This document shows positions 20,389 to 32,254 of a DNA stretch of 64,000 nt, piece after piece. This DNA comes from Hyperoodon ampullatus (Eukaryota > Chordata > Mammalia > Artiodactyla > Ziphiidae). How positions within the stretch are numbered: the first letter of the stretch is position 1; each line of letters opens with the position of its first letter. The stretch is taken from positions 121,168,152-121,232,151 of the forward strand of contig OX457061.1 in NCBI GenBank assembly GCA_949752795.1. The letters run 5' to 3'. Made by a program: the position numbers and the translations under genes. The notes below the pieces were generated by a model. That model made no database searches. It was not told the DNA's origin and saw only the letters and a program-made list of their open reading frames with translations.

Positions 20389-22946
20389 ATTTAAACTAAA
20401 GAATAGTCATAGTAATAGCAGTATTATGTTCTTGTTTACTTGTTGAAGTATCCCTCTTATTTTTATTGGCAACTTTTTGGTAGAGTTCTTTTTTCATATC
20501 CTTTACCTCTCTGCTTTTATACAGCATAAATCTTCTTACTGATCTGAGGTGTTGCAGAAGAGGTAAGGCTTTCTTTAGGGCATGAAGGGATCTTCCATTT
20601 CTTATTGTCATCATAGGTTTTCTGGTCACTTGGCCATCTTTCCACAAAGCCCAACTTACTAGTCTTCTACAGCAGAAACCCCACTCAAGAGAGTTTTTCT
20701 CCTGATTCTAACTGAAAGAGCCAGTCATCCCCTGGGGGTGTGGCTTTGGGCATGTGGAGTGTAGCTGATGACAGTCTGTCTATTTGCCCACTTGACTCCC
20801 CTTGACCCACTTATTTCTCAGCTCTGCTTCTAACCTTGTGGTATTGTAACTGCACTGCAGCTTTCCAGGTCTTCCAATGTTGGTTTGGACTTAATTTTAT
20901 TTTTATAAAAACCCTTGTCATTTCAATGACATTTTTGAAGGAGTGACTGTTAAAAGCAGTTTGTAGGTTAAAACTGAAAAATAATTATTTTTTTAAAGAT
21001 AAAATAACAACAATGATAAATAACAACAAAAATGTAGTCCCAAAACCCTTCAAGTCCGTGGTTTAAGGTGTTGGCAAGTAGAGCAATAAATGCTTTAGGA
21101 GGAGGGGGAATGAGGCAGATAACAAAGTTGTAGCATAGTGAGGGGACCACAACTCAAGAGTCTTCACAGCCTAGGTTGTGGTTTGTAAGGCTGAGGTGAG
21201 GATTCTGAGTGGGATAACAAGAAAAGGTCTATGCGATGGATATGTTGAGATACCTGGAGAAATGAACCAGGTGTGGGAAAGTAGAAAAGCAGCAGCTCTG
21301 AAGCTTTACTCTTTTTCTCTTCCCCCTGCCCTGGCCCATGTAGTCTGGACTGCTTCTGAGTGAAAGGCAGGAAAGATACAGTCTAGGAACAAGGAACACT
21401 ATATGTAAAAAGAAGGATGATGAGGTCAAGAAGAGCAAAGAAAAATGGTGAGTTTCTGTGGCCACCGGCTTGAATGAGCGGAGTTTGGGTGAATTTGAAG
21501 ATACTTAATTAAAAAAGAAACATGGTAATAAATCCCAACATAATTACTGCTAATATTTTCTTCCATTTTGAGAAAGGCATAGATCCTCAAAGGCATAAGA
21601 TATAATTCATTGAGGTATAATTATTCAGTGCAGAACATCAGTCATTTGAATAACACATTTATACTTCTGTTTTCATGAATCACTCACATAGAACTGTATT
21701 CAGAATCTGTTGTACATTACCTTTCATATTTTCTAAGTTGGAAAATGCCTGATCTTTAATGATGCATCTTAATTTTTGAAATATCCAAAAAACACATAGA
21801 ATCATGTTAGAGGATAAGATTTTGATCAAACTCAAGTTATGAGCGTCATTTCCTTGTAAGGCTCATAAACTACCTTTGAAAACAAGTCCAAAAGAGGCCT
21901 TGCAGTAGTAGAAAATACATATAGTGATGAAATAAATCTCTAAAGTTAAAACGCACAGCTTTCTCACCTGTTCTCTGCCTGGAGGTAGGTATTCAATATG
22001 TGCCAAATGAATAAGAAAAGGGAGAGAGAGAAAAAAAGAAATAGAAGAAGAAAAATAAGGAGTACAAAAAAGAAAGAACACATAGGCTAAATGATGGTTA
22101 ATATCATTACATTGCTTTTTACATTACAGGCCACTTCTGTGCATGTTACCGCTGGGGCGTATACAAGTACAATGAAATAAGGACTTTGTAAAAACAGTAT
22201 TATTCTGACATATTGTATTTTATTGAGTTATTTGGTTTTTATTCTCATGTAGTTGTAGATTCAGTTGTTAATACTTTAGAAAGATATGTAATACCTTAGA
22301 GCTTAAAGCAAAGTATGATTTGGATTAGCATAATGAGATTTTTAAATTTTGTGGCAGAATTTGTTTAAGGACGAACCAGAAATGTGGTTGATTTTGTTTC
22401 ATCAGAAAATTTCATTTGTCCAATTCACGGAGCTCAGAATCCAGATAAAGAATAGCAAACCTACAGCATCGTTGTTTCCCATTTTAATGTTAATTTCTTT
22501 GTTCCTCTAAAATATAGTTCAATTAGAAACTATTACCTTTTTATTTATTTTTGGTTGCCTGGATAAAGTAAATGGAGATATATCTATATATGTAGATATA
22601 TATAGATATAGATATTTGACTCATTTCTTTTTCAGATTTTCCTTTCTACTTAATTTTTCCCAGGTCTTTCTGGTTTGACCATCATCCTGAATATAAAGTA
22701 TATTATATACCAGTGGCTACAAAGCTCTGAGATATTGACACTTTATATTCCTTATTGGTGATGAAATTCCATGATACCTAAACTTTCTAAAAGCTCACAA
22801 AAATGGAACGTTTGTCATATGAAAGATAATACTGAGGACTTACTCTTCCAAAGCTGAAATTGTTCACAAGACTATTCAAAAATTTTTGTGTGATATTGAC
22901 ACTATTACTCTGGGTTTTATTTTTACTCAGAGTGAAGTTATATGAC
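20389..22946. other. Mostly unique region with simple repeats
   Basis: No gene recognised. 22011-22080 is a purine-rich (GA/AAG) tract and 22575-22616 an impure TATAGA simple repeat. Short frames (20396-20647, 21229-21465) have no family signature. Confidence 0.5.
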
Positions 22947-22952
22947 ATAGAC

Positions 22953-23163
22953 TTTTTTTTTTTTTTTTTTTGCGGTATGCGGGCCTCTCACTGTTGTGGC
23001 CTCTCCCGTTGCCGAGCACAGGCTCCAGACGCGCAGGATCAGTGGCCATGGCTCACGGGCCCAGCTGCTCCGCGGCATGCGGGATCCTCCCGGACCAGGG
23101 CACGAACCCGTGTCCCCTGCATCGGCAGGCGGACTCTCAACCACTGCGCCACCAGGGAAACCC
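22953..23163 (-). mobile_element. Short-type cetacean SINE (CD/CDO-like)
   Basis: Poly(T), GCGGTATGCGGGCCTCTCACTG, CGAGCACAGGCTCCAGACGCG, ATCCTCCCGGACCAGGGC, CCACTGCGCCACCAGGG. B-box region GGTTCGTGCCC. A short possible target duplication ATAGAC precedes (22947-22952) and follows (23165-23170). Confidence 0.95.
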
Positions 23164-23170
23164 TATAGAC

Positions 23171-23634
23171 ATTGTTTTGAATTTAGGAGTATCTTGGGCA
23201 AAGCATGTTTGGAAAATTAAACTTGGCTTTCTGTAATATTCACATTTATATTCACATTAACATTCAATGAGTTGTGTGAGTTTAGTTCAAGTGCCTGTGT
23301 GCATATGTTAAAATAGCTGCATGTTTTCATTCTTCTCTAAAAATAAAAAAAAAAAGGATCCCAGAAAATAGTGTCATTGATTCAAAACTAACTTATACAC
23401 ATTGAAAAGAATTCACCGTGTTTCATCCACTGGGAAAATGTCTTCTTTTGATGTCAGTGGATTAGTTTAAAAATACAACTTTTCACTGGCACCTAATATG
23501 TAGCAAAATTTCACAAGGATCTACTTTTTTATCATAAAGGAAAAAATGTGAAATATTTATTGATTTCTAGTGAGGAGGCAAGAATAAGTATTAAAATTTT
23601 TGTTACTGTACTAGCCCAGAACTGCATGAGGCCT
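23171..23634. other. No feature recognised
   Basis: AT-rich, nothing recognised. Confidence 0.5.
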
Positions 23635-23725
23635 CTTGTAACCATCCTGGGTTGAGTAGAAAACTCAACGAGATTAATTAACTGTCCTCAAGTCACACAA
23701 ATCGAATGTAGGTGAATGGGAATAC
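23635..23725 (-). mobile_element. Probable MIR fragment
   Basis: AGAAAACTCAACGAGATTAATTAACTGTCCTCAAGTCACACAAATCG follows the antisense MIR pattern (GAAACTGAGGC...GAGGTTAAGTAACTTGCCCAAGGTCACACAG). It is diverged. Confidence 0.5.
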
Positions 23726-24944
23726 GCATTTAGATTTATCTGCATATAAATATGCATATAAAAACTTATCTGCCTCTGCTGTCGCTGTGTATTGTGTTAT
23801 ACTCTCTCCTTCTCTCTTGTTTCTTTTTCTTTTTGGCATTTGGATGCATTTATCTTGATGATAGCACCATTCTAAATATGTAATTTCCATTATTACATGA
23901 TACATAAATTTATGAGAAAAGAAGAAAGAATGAAAGGGAAATGCGAAGGAACAAAGGAGAAGCTAGGGAGTGAGATCAAGAGAGAGATTGTGAGCTCATT
24001 TGCTTTCAAAAGGTAAAACCAGGGCAGCCAGTTGACTTTTATTTTTATTTTGCTTTAGGCAATGTTTTCAGTCATTTTGAGAAAAAAAACCTTATTTCCC
24101 ACATATTTCTGAAGCCACCAGAATGCCCTTTCTCCTAGTGTACAAAAGAATTCCTCTGTCGTTTGCTTAAATAGATCGAGGGAATAGAAGGGCCTCTTCT
24201 CTACACATCCTTTCTCAAGTTGATATGAATACCCAGCGACACTGTGTTGAAGCTTTTCAATGCCTTTTGCATAAAAGTTTCTCTTTCTCTGAGGCAATAT
24301 TCTACCAAGTTCTTACATTATCCAGTCTAAAAATGTCCTCTGCTCTCTTTTGTTCTTTTTTATTCGTTTTTTATATAGATAAGAACTATAACATTTAAAA
24401 AGTTTCACTTCTACATTGTCATTTGACATACGTGGACAACTCCACAAGTGTCAGGGTTTTAGAAGGCTTAATAAAGAAGTCTCTGCATGTATCATCCTTA
24501 CTCATTAAGCTATGTTTATGTAAATACCACTGCTTATCCACATCTTCCCCAGCCTCCCGGAGTACAGAGATCTCAGCTTGCCCATGAAGTCCTTCAAGAC
24601 AATTCCAACCGCAGTGATTTCTGCCCTCTCTGGACTTTAGTTGAGGGAACTACAGACAATGGTCACTTAGGGATTTCCCTTTACCTTCTGGAATTATTAT
24701 TTATCCTCTAGCTGTCAGTTTCTCATCTCCCAAATAAGCTGTTATCTGATGATTTTAATGCTCTTCCTACCCATCCCACCTCTAAAAGCCTAACCCAGCA
24801 TCTAGTAACTAGTAGGCAATTAACAAATATTTTCTGTAATATTTTTTCTCAACCCGTATTTAACACAGTAATGATGATGATGACAGAGGACAATAGTCTT
24901 TTCTGCAGTTCCTCAATGATAATGTGTAAAAAATTAGGTTTGGA
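23726..24944. other. Unique region, no gene recognised
   Basis: Frames such as 24055-24297 and 24487-24711 have no recognisable family. There is a short GATGATGATG run near 24873. Confidence 0.5.
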
Positions 24945-25090
24945 GAAGTGTGATACAGTGGAAAGCATATTAACTTGAGAATCACAGGAGGCTCTTCACT
25001 GTTGTGGTCTCAACTTGTCAACTCAGCTCGGGCACTTAATCTCCCTGATACTTTTCCTTATCTTTAAAAAGAGAATGTGGAGACACATGT
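24945..25090 (+). mobile_element. Probable MIR fragment
   Basis: TACAGTGGAAAGCATATTAACTTGAGAATC then CTCAGCTCGGGCACTTAATCTCCCTGATAC and TTTTCCTTATCTTTAAAAAGAG follow sense MIR order, strongly diverged. Confidence 0.5.
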
Positions 25091-27299
25091 TCTTTAGTTT
25101 TTTTTTTTCTTTCTGGCACCAGCCTTCTGAAAAAAAACCTGATTTTTCCCCCTTGATCTCTATAAGCTGTAAGTTTGGTCACTGCGCTGTCCATTTGTAG
25201 TCAATATATATTGCTCTTTCCACACGTTAATGGATTTTCCCACAGGTTCAGACAGGCTCTGACGATGAAACCCTGCACTGTTGGCTCTTGCGCACAAGGG
25301 AATTGTGAGCTTTAAACTTAATGTTATCCCAGGGGTTTCTTAGAAGAATTTAAGGAGCAGCTGGTGTGCATAGAAATTCTCAACTAGTCTGAGCCACCAG
25401 ATACTACTTTACAGCTCTAGGAGAGAACTAATGTGGAGGAAACATAGAAAGGACCATTTCATGTACACCGTGGGGCTGGATTTTTCTATCATATTTTCTT
25501 TACAAAGGTTAGCTCTCCCCTGGTTACTATGTTCTGTCCCTTTCATCGGCAGTAAGGGACTTGGACATAGCCATAGCTTCCTGGAAGTTCTGTTTTCCTT
25601 GTCTCTTCTGAATACCCAGCATTGAAATGGGAGAGATGGTTGAGGGAGTAGGGATAGTGAATTATCTGGAAGGAGGGAGCCAAAAGAAACATGTGAACTG
25701 CGTTCTTCAGCTGGAGTTGACAAAGTGCCAGCACCAGTGGTAGATGTGAGCTTCTCTGTGAAGGGTGAGAACTAAGGGAGGGGTCCAGGGGTCCAGCTTC
25801 CTTCCTTCTTTCCTTCTTCTCTTTCTCCTCTCTTCCTTCCCTCCCTCCTTCCATTTCTCTTCCAGTTCTTCCTTCATTCCATCCTTCTTTCCTATCTACC
25901 TTCCCTTTTTTCTTCCAACTTTCTTTCTTAAAAAATTATTATTTCCTGTCTTCCACGGCCATTTGTTCTTGGAATTCCTATGAGGTCGAAAACTCTGTAT
26001 TTCTGATTTGTGAATTTTTACCTTATTCTTCACAGGCTCCAAATAATAAATTGAATTAAGAGTGAGCTGTTCTAGGATCTTGAAAAACACCATAATTTGG
26101 TTATTGTCTTGGTGTCTTGAGAGAGACAGTGATTTGCTCAATAGTTTTAAACCCCAAATAGGAAACACATAACCTAAAATAGTGTGTATGGTTGTGTTTG
26201 TGTGTGTGCTGTGAGAGATTAACTTTCTTTTTTTCCTAACTAGAGGTAAAGAAAGGCTTTTCCATTTTTCTTAAAGAGTGTAAGTCCTTAGTAATTATTC
26301 ATGGTGCCTGTCATGTATTAAATTTAATAAAAATTAAATGTATTTATATCAATAAAATGTTTCTCCCTTTTTCAGTAGAGATATGTCTCTTTAACAGTAG
26401 GGGATAATTTGGCTGTCGGTTCCTTAAATTTATAAAATTAAGTCAAAAGAGAAGCTCACATCATTTTCCATTTAGTGCACTAAAAATTCTAATAGTTTTT
26501 ATTTAGAAACTAATAAAAATGACTGAATATTAATTATATAATCGGCATTGAGACAAGTGTTTAAAAAGATTCAAAGAACCAAATAATCTAGCTCTTGGTA
26601 CAATAGATTTATATTCAAGTTGTGGAGATAAACTGACACACAAGCCACAATTAAGGGGTTGACAAACTGTAATAAAATGTAATATATACTTAGAATGTTT
26701 TATGGTAATTTGGGGGGAGGTCAATATAAACCTGATTTATAAAGTTTTGCACTTCAGATAAATAGACATTAAAATAGATGAAAAATAATAAAGTTTTTAA
26801 ACTGTAACTTTTCCCTTGTCAATTAATGTTGCTTGAGAAAAAGGTAGCTGGATTTGAATGATTCTGATAAAATTCCTAGTATTAATTCACATCACTGTCA
26901 TATACATTAGTTATAATTGAGGATTTCTATGGCTGTCCTTTTTAATGCTTTCCTGTTTCTGAAACAAATAAGTCTATTATAATAGGTATTTATCAGGGAA
27001 GCAATGCTCTTCTTGATGGTGACACCATAGGAATCCCTTTCTTTTTCAGAGAGTGGTTCCTATTTTGCCATTTCTTCTTCACAGATGGTCATATACACAC
27101 CCACAGCTTCAGTAACTCTCTGCACATTCACGTATTTATGCATCTCTACTGTAGGGCCCATTTAACGTCCTTCTTTTGGTGTCTCATTCAAGCTCATCAT
27201 ATGAGAAACAACACACATGGTCCTCCCTCCTCCACCTGACATCCCCAAAGCCAGTTTCTCCTCCAGCATTTCCTGTGACCATGAGGGGCTCCATCTTCC
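25091..27299. other. Mostly unique region; polypyrimidine tract
   Basis: Contains the 25796-25930 C/T tract. No gene recognised; frames at 25409-25854 cross the tract and are compositional artefacts. Confidence 0.5.
25796..25930. repeat. Polypyrimidine (CCTT)n-like tract
   Basis: About 135 bases are almost pure C/T in impure CTTC/CTTT units on the plus strand. This kind of mirror-prone sequence can form triplex DNA. Confidence 0.9.
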
Positions 27300-27790
27300 A
27301 AACACGTAGATAAGCCAAAACTGGGTTTGTTGAGCTGACCCTCACATTTCCCTGACATTTCCCTCACTCTTACTCCTTTTCATATCATAAACATCAGTAA
27401 ATGCTGCCCATTTTTCTTTCCACATTTTCCTCAAACCTATATTCTTTCCATTTACTCCATCACTATCCTAGTTCTAATTACCAAGACAATTGCAACTATT
27501 AGCTGGACCCTCCATTCAGTCTTCTTCATGAAAACCAATCTCTACAACCAGTTATTTTTTTCTAAAACATATATCTGCTCATATCAATTCTGTTTGAAGC
27601 CTTTTATGCCTACCCCTGATCCTAAAGATAAAGTCCCAAATTCTTTTTATAGCCTACAAGACCCAACACGATTTGGTCCTTGCATGTTTCTCCAACCTTA
27701 TTTTTTGGTCACTTTTCTCCATGCTTCAGGCATATTGACTTTTAGTGTTTCATATTTTGAAAATAAGAGATTCCACATAGAACTGTGCAG
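27300..27790 (+). mobile_element. L2 fragment (copy A)
   Basis: Recognisable L2-type order: ACCAAGACAATTGCAACTATTAGCTGGACC, TTTGAAGCCTTTTATGCC, AAAGATAAAGTCCCAAATTC, AGCCTACAAGACCCAACACGATTTGGTCC and TCTCCAACCTTATTTT. It is old, with no intact frame. The open frame at 27528-27809 is incidental. Confidence 0.6.
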
Positions 27791-28019
27791 GATCCTTTTT
27801 TTTTTTTAACCTCCTGTTTTTTTCAAGCTGAAAACAATGCAGCAACCACCTCAGAATTGTTAAAATGAAACAACTACCTCAGAATTATAAGGAATATTTT
27901 TAAAATGTATATTTCTGAGTTCCATTCCAAAACTACTGGACCAGACTTTCTGTGAGTGGACTGTATTTTATCATATACCCAGGGAAATTTTATACACAAA
28001 AAAACTGAGAGCGCTTATT

Positions 28020-28848
28020 TTTTTTAACATCTTTATTGGAGTATAATTGCTTTACAATGGTGTGTTAGTTTCTGCTTTTATAACAAAGTGAATCAGTTAT
28101 ACATAAACATATGTCCCCATATCTCTTCCCTCCCTCCCACACTCCCTATCCCACCCCTCTAGGGGTCACAAAGCACAGAGTTGATTTTCATGTGCTATGT
28201 GGCTGCTTCCCACTAGCTATCTGTTTTACATGTGGTAGTGTATATATGTCCATGCCACTCTCTCACTTCGTCCTGGCTTACCCTTCCCCCTCCCCATATC
28301 CTCAAGTCCATTCTCTAGTAGGTCTGCATCTTTATTCCCGTCTTCATGGGTTCAAGGTTCTTCATGACCTTTTTTTTTTTTTTTTTTAGATTCCATATAT
28401 ATGTGTTAGCATAAGGTATTTGTTTTTCTCTTTCTGACTTACTTCACTCTGTATGACAGACTCTAGGTCCATCCACCTCACTACAAATAACTCAATTTCA
28501 TTTCCTTTTATGGCTGAGTAATACTCCATTGTATATATGTGCCACATCTTCTTTATCCATTCATCTGTTGATGGACACTTAGGTTGCTTCCATGTGCTGG
28601 CTATTGGAAATAGAGCTGCAGTGAACATTTTGGTACATGACTCTTTTTGAATTATGGTTTTCTTTGTAGTTTTTTAAGGAACCTCCATACTGTTCTCCAT
28701 AGTGGCTGTATCAATTTACATTCCCACCAAGAGTGCAAGAGGGTTCCCTTTTCTCCACACCCTCTCCAGCATTTATTGTTTGTAGATTTTTTGATAATGG
28801 CCATTCTGACCGGTGTGAGAGGATATCTCATTGTAGCTTTGATTTGCA
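28020..28848 (-). mobile_element. 5'-truncated young L1, 3' end
   Basis: Plus strand starts with the antisense poly(A), then AACATCTTTATTGGAGTATAATTGC, the 3'UTR, and from ~28386 the ORF2 C-terminus (frame ending ...MLTHIYGI). It is nearly identical in order to the 3' end of the full-length L1 at 40.24 kb. A ~57-base segment present there is absent at ~28660. There is a T17-T18 run at 28371-28388 inside the 3'UTR boundary. Confidence 0.95.
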
Positions 28849-28849
28849 T
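28386..28849 (-). pseudogene. L1 ORF2 C-terminal remnant
   Basis: Two frames, 28652-28849 (including the ...[23 protein letters not shown] part of the cysteine-rich C-terminal region) and 28386-28628 (KMWHIYTMEYYSAIKG...THIYGI*), are separated by the ~57-base deletion. Only the last part of the ORF2 endonuclease/reverse transcriptase protein is present; the catalytic domains are missing. It serves here to define the normal end of ORF2 for this L1 family. Confidence 0.85.
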
Positions 28850-28939
28850 GAGAACCCTTATTCTATATGTTAGGTTCCTTTATAGTTGATGGTGGGTCTT
28901 CTCTTGCAATCAGTACTCTCAGCTTTGGCAATCTTATCT

Positions 28940-30055
28940 ATTCCCTGATTTTAAACATAATCAGAAGAACCCACATGTAAATCTCAAGCCTCTCTTTTGC
29001 ACTTTCGACTTAGACATTTAATTCCTCCTCGACATCTCTACCAGGTGGCTCACAGGCATCTCAAATTAATAAACAGGGATGTACTCAACTCATCACGGTG
29101 TCCCTACAAATCTTTCCCTTCTCCATTGTGTTTCCTCAAAAATCCACCCATCCACTTGCTCTTGCCAGAAACTTTTCTTTCACCTCTCACCAATCCATAA
29201 CAATTTCCTGTCTTTACCTCCAAAAGTTCTGGTTTCTATTCACTCTTTCTGTATTAAAAACTTGGCCATCTACTGGCAGGTTTTGTCCCTACTATTTTAT
29301 ACTTGGTTTCCCCACCTGCATAATTACCTCCCAGGCCCACCCTAATAATTTAATACATTACAGTGAAAGGAAACCTGCTGCTCTACTATTTTAAGACCCT
29401 TCAGAGCCTTCCCATTGCATTAGTATAAAATTTAAAATCACTAATACAGCCAATAAGGCTCTGCATAATCTGGCCTTGTACTCCATCCTGGGCTTACCTC
29501 CTGTGGGCTCTTTCTGTGCTCCAGCCACACCTGCCTTCTGTCAATTCTTTCTGACCCGAGGCCTCTTGCATATTCTGTATCTTCCTTCCTTCCTCTTCTC
29601 TCCACCTTTGCTCATCTAACTCCTACTTATGTTAAAGTATCTATGTGTGTACATAAATATTATATATATATACATATACATATTTATATATATATATGAT
29701 CTCTACACATTTTAAAACACGCACAAATATGTGTGTGCACAGCGTGTGTATACATAGAGACCTTCAACAAGAGTAGGAATTACCTGTGTGTGACGCTTTC
29801 CCTGAGCCCTAAATTTAAACCATACCTCTTTATTTTGTTAATTTATTTTTCTTCTTAGAATATATCCATCATTTTAAATTGTATATTTGGTTTGACTAAT
29901 TAGTAATTTAGTACCTCTGTCTAATCAGATGGCAACTTCAGCTGGACTGGTGGGGCGGGGGCACTTGCATTTAGTTCAGCACCATATCCCTGATACCTAG
30001 TCCAGTGTTTGGTACATAATAGGAACTCAATAAATATTTACTGAATAAATGAACA
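28940..30055 (+). mobile_element. L2 element 3' portion (copy B)
   Basis: Reads through GTGGCTCACAGGCATCTCAAATTAATAAAC, TCCCTACAAATCTTTCCC, GAGCCTTCCCATTGCATTAG, AAGGCTCTGCATAATCTGGCC, TCCAGCCACACCTGCC, and finishes with CAGTGTTTGGTACATAATAGGAACTCAATAAATATTTACTGAATAAATG, the L2 3' terminus. About 1.1 kb are preserved in order, including a later microsatellite at 29640-29760. No open coding frame remains. Confidence 0.7.
29640..29760. repeat. AT/TG microsatellite inside L2
   Basis: Impure TATA/CATA and TGTG units (TATATATATACATATACATA, then GTGTGTGCACAGCGTGTG) interrupt the L2. Confidence 0.85.
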
Positions 30056-30825
30056 AACATGCAAATAGAATAAATACGAGACTCCTGACATGAAAAAATG
30101 GATCATCCCTCATCTTTCGCTCTTGTGATTTAATTTTTTAAGCTTTAGGGGATGGAGGGGGAAACTTTGTGTATCAAAATTTCAATGCACATTTTGGACA
30201 TTTAGGAAGTTGTGGATCAAGACATTTTCAGGCTTCTTGGTAGAAATATGTTCATTCTGAACAAAGTTTTATGCTGAAAACGTATCAAAAAAAGTGCAGC
30301 AACAATGCTGGCCAGTACTGCCAACTGACAAAATTATAAAGCGGGAGCAAACAACTGGTTACGTATTTAGTACAGCAAAGTTATTATGATACCTTAAGGG
30401 CAAGATCAAAAGTGTTTACTTCATAGTTAATGTATCCCTTAACTCAACTGTGCAGCCTGAATATATAGTTAATGAGCACACAAACAGTTTCTCTTGTCTA
30501 AAAAGGTTTACCAGGTCAATAATGTGTGAATTGAGGAAGGTGCAACTACTGAATATTTTTGGAATGCCTAAAATTTTACAGTATTTATGTGGGAAGGTAA
30601 AGCCATCAATGATGATGTCATTGATATCCAGTTGTCCCAAGTAGACAGAAAACTGCATGTGGTTTTGTATCACAGCAAGTAATTAGACTTACACTAATCA
30701 GTAACTCTAGAATCATCTCTGCTAAAGATGCTCAGTTTTTTATGTTTTACCTTCCTCTCCACCTTTATTGGTGTAACTAGGGACAACTATAAGATTTAAT
30801 GCCAGCCTAAAAATTGTCCAAGGCT
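30056..30825. other. No feature recognised
   Basis: AT-rich, no gene. The complementary frames 30416-30673 and 30450-30644 carry no family signal. Confidence 0.5.
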
Positions 30826-31029
30826 GGGCTTCCCTGGTGGCGCAGTGCTTGAGAGTACGCCTGCCGATAGGGGAACACGGGTTCGTGCCCCAGTCCGGGA
30901 AGATCCCACATGCCGCGGAGCGGCTGGGCCCGTGAGCCATGGCCGCTGAGCCTGCGCGTCCCGAGCCTGTGCTCCGCAAAGGGAGAGGCCACAATAGTGA
31001 GAGGCCCGCGTACCGCAAAAAAAAAAAAA
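30826..31029 (+). mobile_element. Short-type cetacean SINE, first of an adjacent pair
   Basis: GGGCTTCCCTGGTGGCGCAGTG head, GGTTCGTGCCCC, GGGAAGATCCCACATGCCGCGG, ending GCGTACCGC plus poly(A). It has unusual variants shared with its neighbour: CAGTGCTTGAGAGTACGCC and CCGATAGGGG (three bases fewer than CCGATGCAGGGG in other copies). Confidence 0.95.
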
Positions 31030-31244
31030 GGTAGTTGGGGGCTTCCCTGGTGGCGCAGTGCTTGAGAGTACGCCTGCCGATAGGGGGACACGGGTTCGTG
31101 CCCCGGTCCAGAAGGATCCCACATGCCGCGGAGCGGCTGGACCCGTGAGCCATGGCCCCTGAGCCTGCGCGTCCGGAGCCTGTGCTCCGCAACGGGAGAG
31201 GTCACAGCAGTGAGAGGCCCGCGTACCGTAAAAAAGGGTAACTG
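31030..31244 (+). repeat. Possible target-site duplication of the 31.04 kb SINE
   Basis: GGTAGTTGG (31030-31038) and GGTAACTGG (31236-31244) flank the second SINE, 7 of 9 identical. Confidence 0.55.
31039..31235 (+). mobile_element. Short-type cetacean SINE, second of an adjacent pair
   Basis: Same orientation and same uncommon variants as the SINE ending 9 bases upstream. It differs at scattered positions (for example CCAGAAGGATCCC instead of CCGGGAAGATCCC). Tail is only ~6 A. Overlapping minus-strand frames up to 174 codons across the pair are not genes. Confidence 0.95.
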
Positions 31245-32254
31245 GTATGAGTGTTTGCTGTTTTTCTCCCCGTTTTTTCAAGGTGATGCTTGGAATAGAA
31301 GTTAATAGCTGGAACTCCATATTGGATCATAATGATAGTAAGTTCTATACCATAAGCTTGACCTGGTACGGCCAGTCTTAAACTACTGTGGGTCCTTTAT
31401 ACTAACTCTCTATTGCTTACATCCCCAATATTTCATGAAAGAGAAATTTAACTTATATCTTGTTTTAGCCACTGTTTTCAGCTCTCTATTAATTATAATA
31501 GCTGAATTTAATCCTTACTGATAGATTTCTTAGGTTATATTGAAAAATAATATAAAATTAATATATTTGAGAACACTGGGCTACATATATATATATTGAT
31601 CTTTACTGTATTAAAATTAAAACTAAGGAATTGAAAATATGTATTAGCTAATTTAAAATGACAGTAATAAACCCATTACATGTTAATATATTTCATGAAG
31701 AACAATTATATTTTCCAAAGCAAAAATGAAATGAGAAAAGTAACATTTTTAATGTCTGGCTTAATAGAGGAGACACTGGATGGATTCTTGCATCTGCTGT
31801 TGAATTTAATTTATTGCCATATGATTTATTGGTTAAAGTATATGAACAAAATCTAGCCTCACAGAAATATGCACTTGGAAAAGAGAGGAGTATCTTAATA
31901 TTTTTGGATAATTATAGATATTTTTCTCCAGTACTATTTCAAAACTCAACGAGTGGTAGTTTCTTAAATGTTAGTTGCAGTCAATGAAACTGAAAGCATA
32001 TCAATAACCATTTTATCCTGTTATATTAGAATTTATTGGCATATCTTACATTTTGGATGGATATTTTACCACTTTGGAAAATATTCCTCTAAGTAACGAA
32101 CTTCCACATTTGATACATTTCAATAAAATGAGAAAAAAATCATTTTTTAATTTCACGACTAATCTCATCAGGGAAGCCATTGTGTTAGAAGATGTGGTGG
32201 TTCCAAATTTTCCAAACTTAATATTTATTTGAAAGCTCAAATGTTATCATTAGC
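31245..32254. other. AT-rich unique region
   Basis: No gene or named repeat recognised; short (TA)n run near 31587. Confidence 0.5.

Larger units (their letters stand above)
28006..28862 (+). repeat. Target-site duplication of the 28.0-28.85 kb L1
   Basis: TGAGAGCGCTTATT (28006-28019) and TGAGAACCCTTATT (28849-28862) flank the L1; 12 of 14 positions agree. Confidence 0.75.

Noticed and set aside
30740..31320. Long overlapping minus-strand frames (up to 174 codons) that look like a repeated protein
   Set aside because: They are translations of two adjacent CHR-derived SINEs; the repeated residues mirror the SINE copies.
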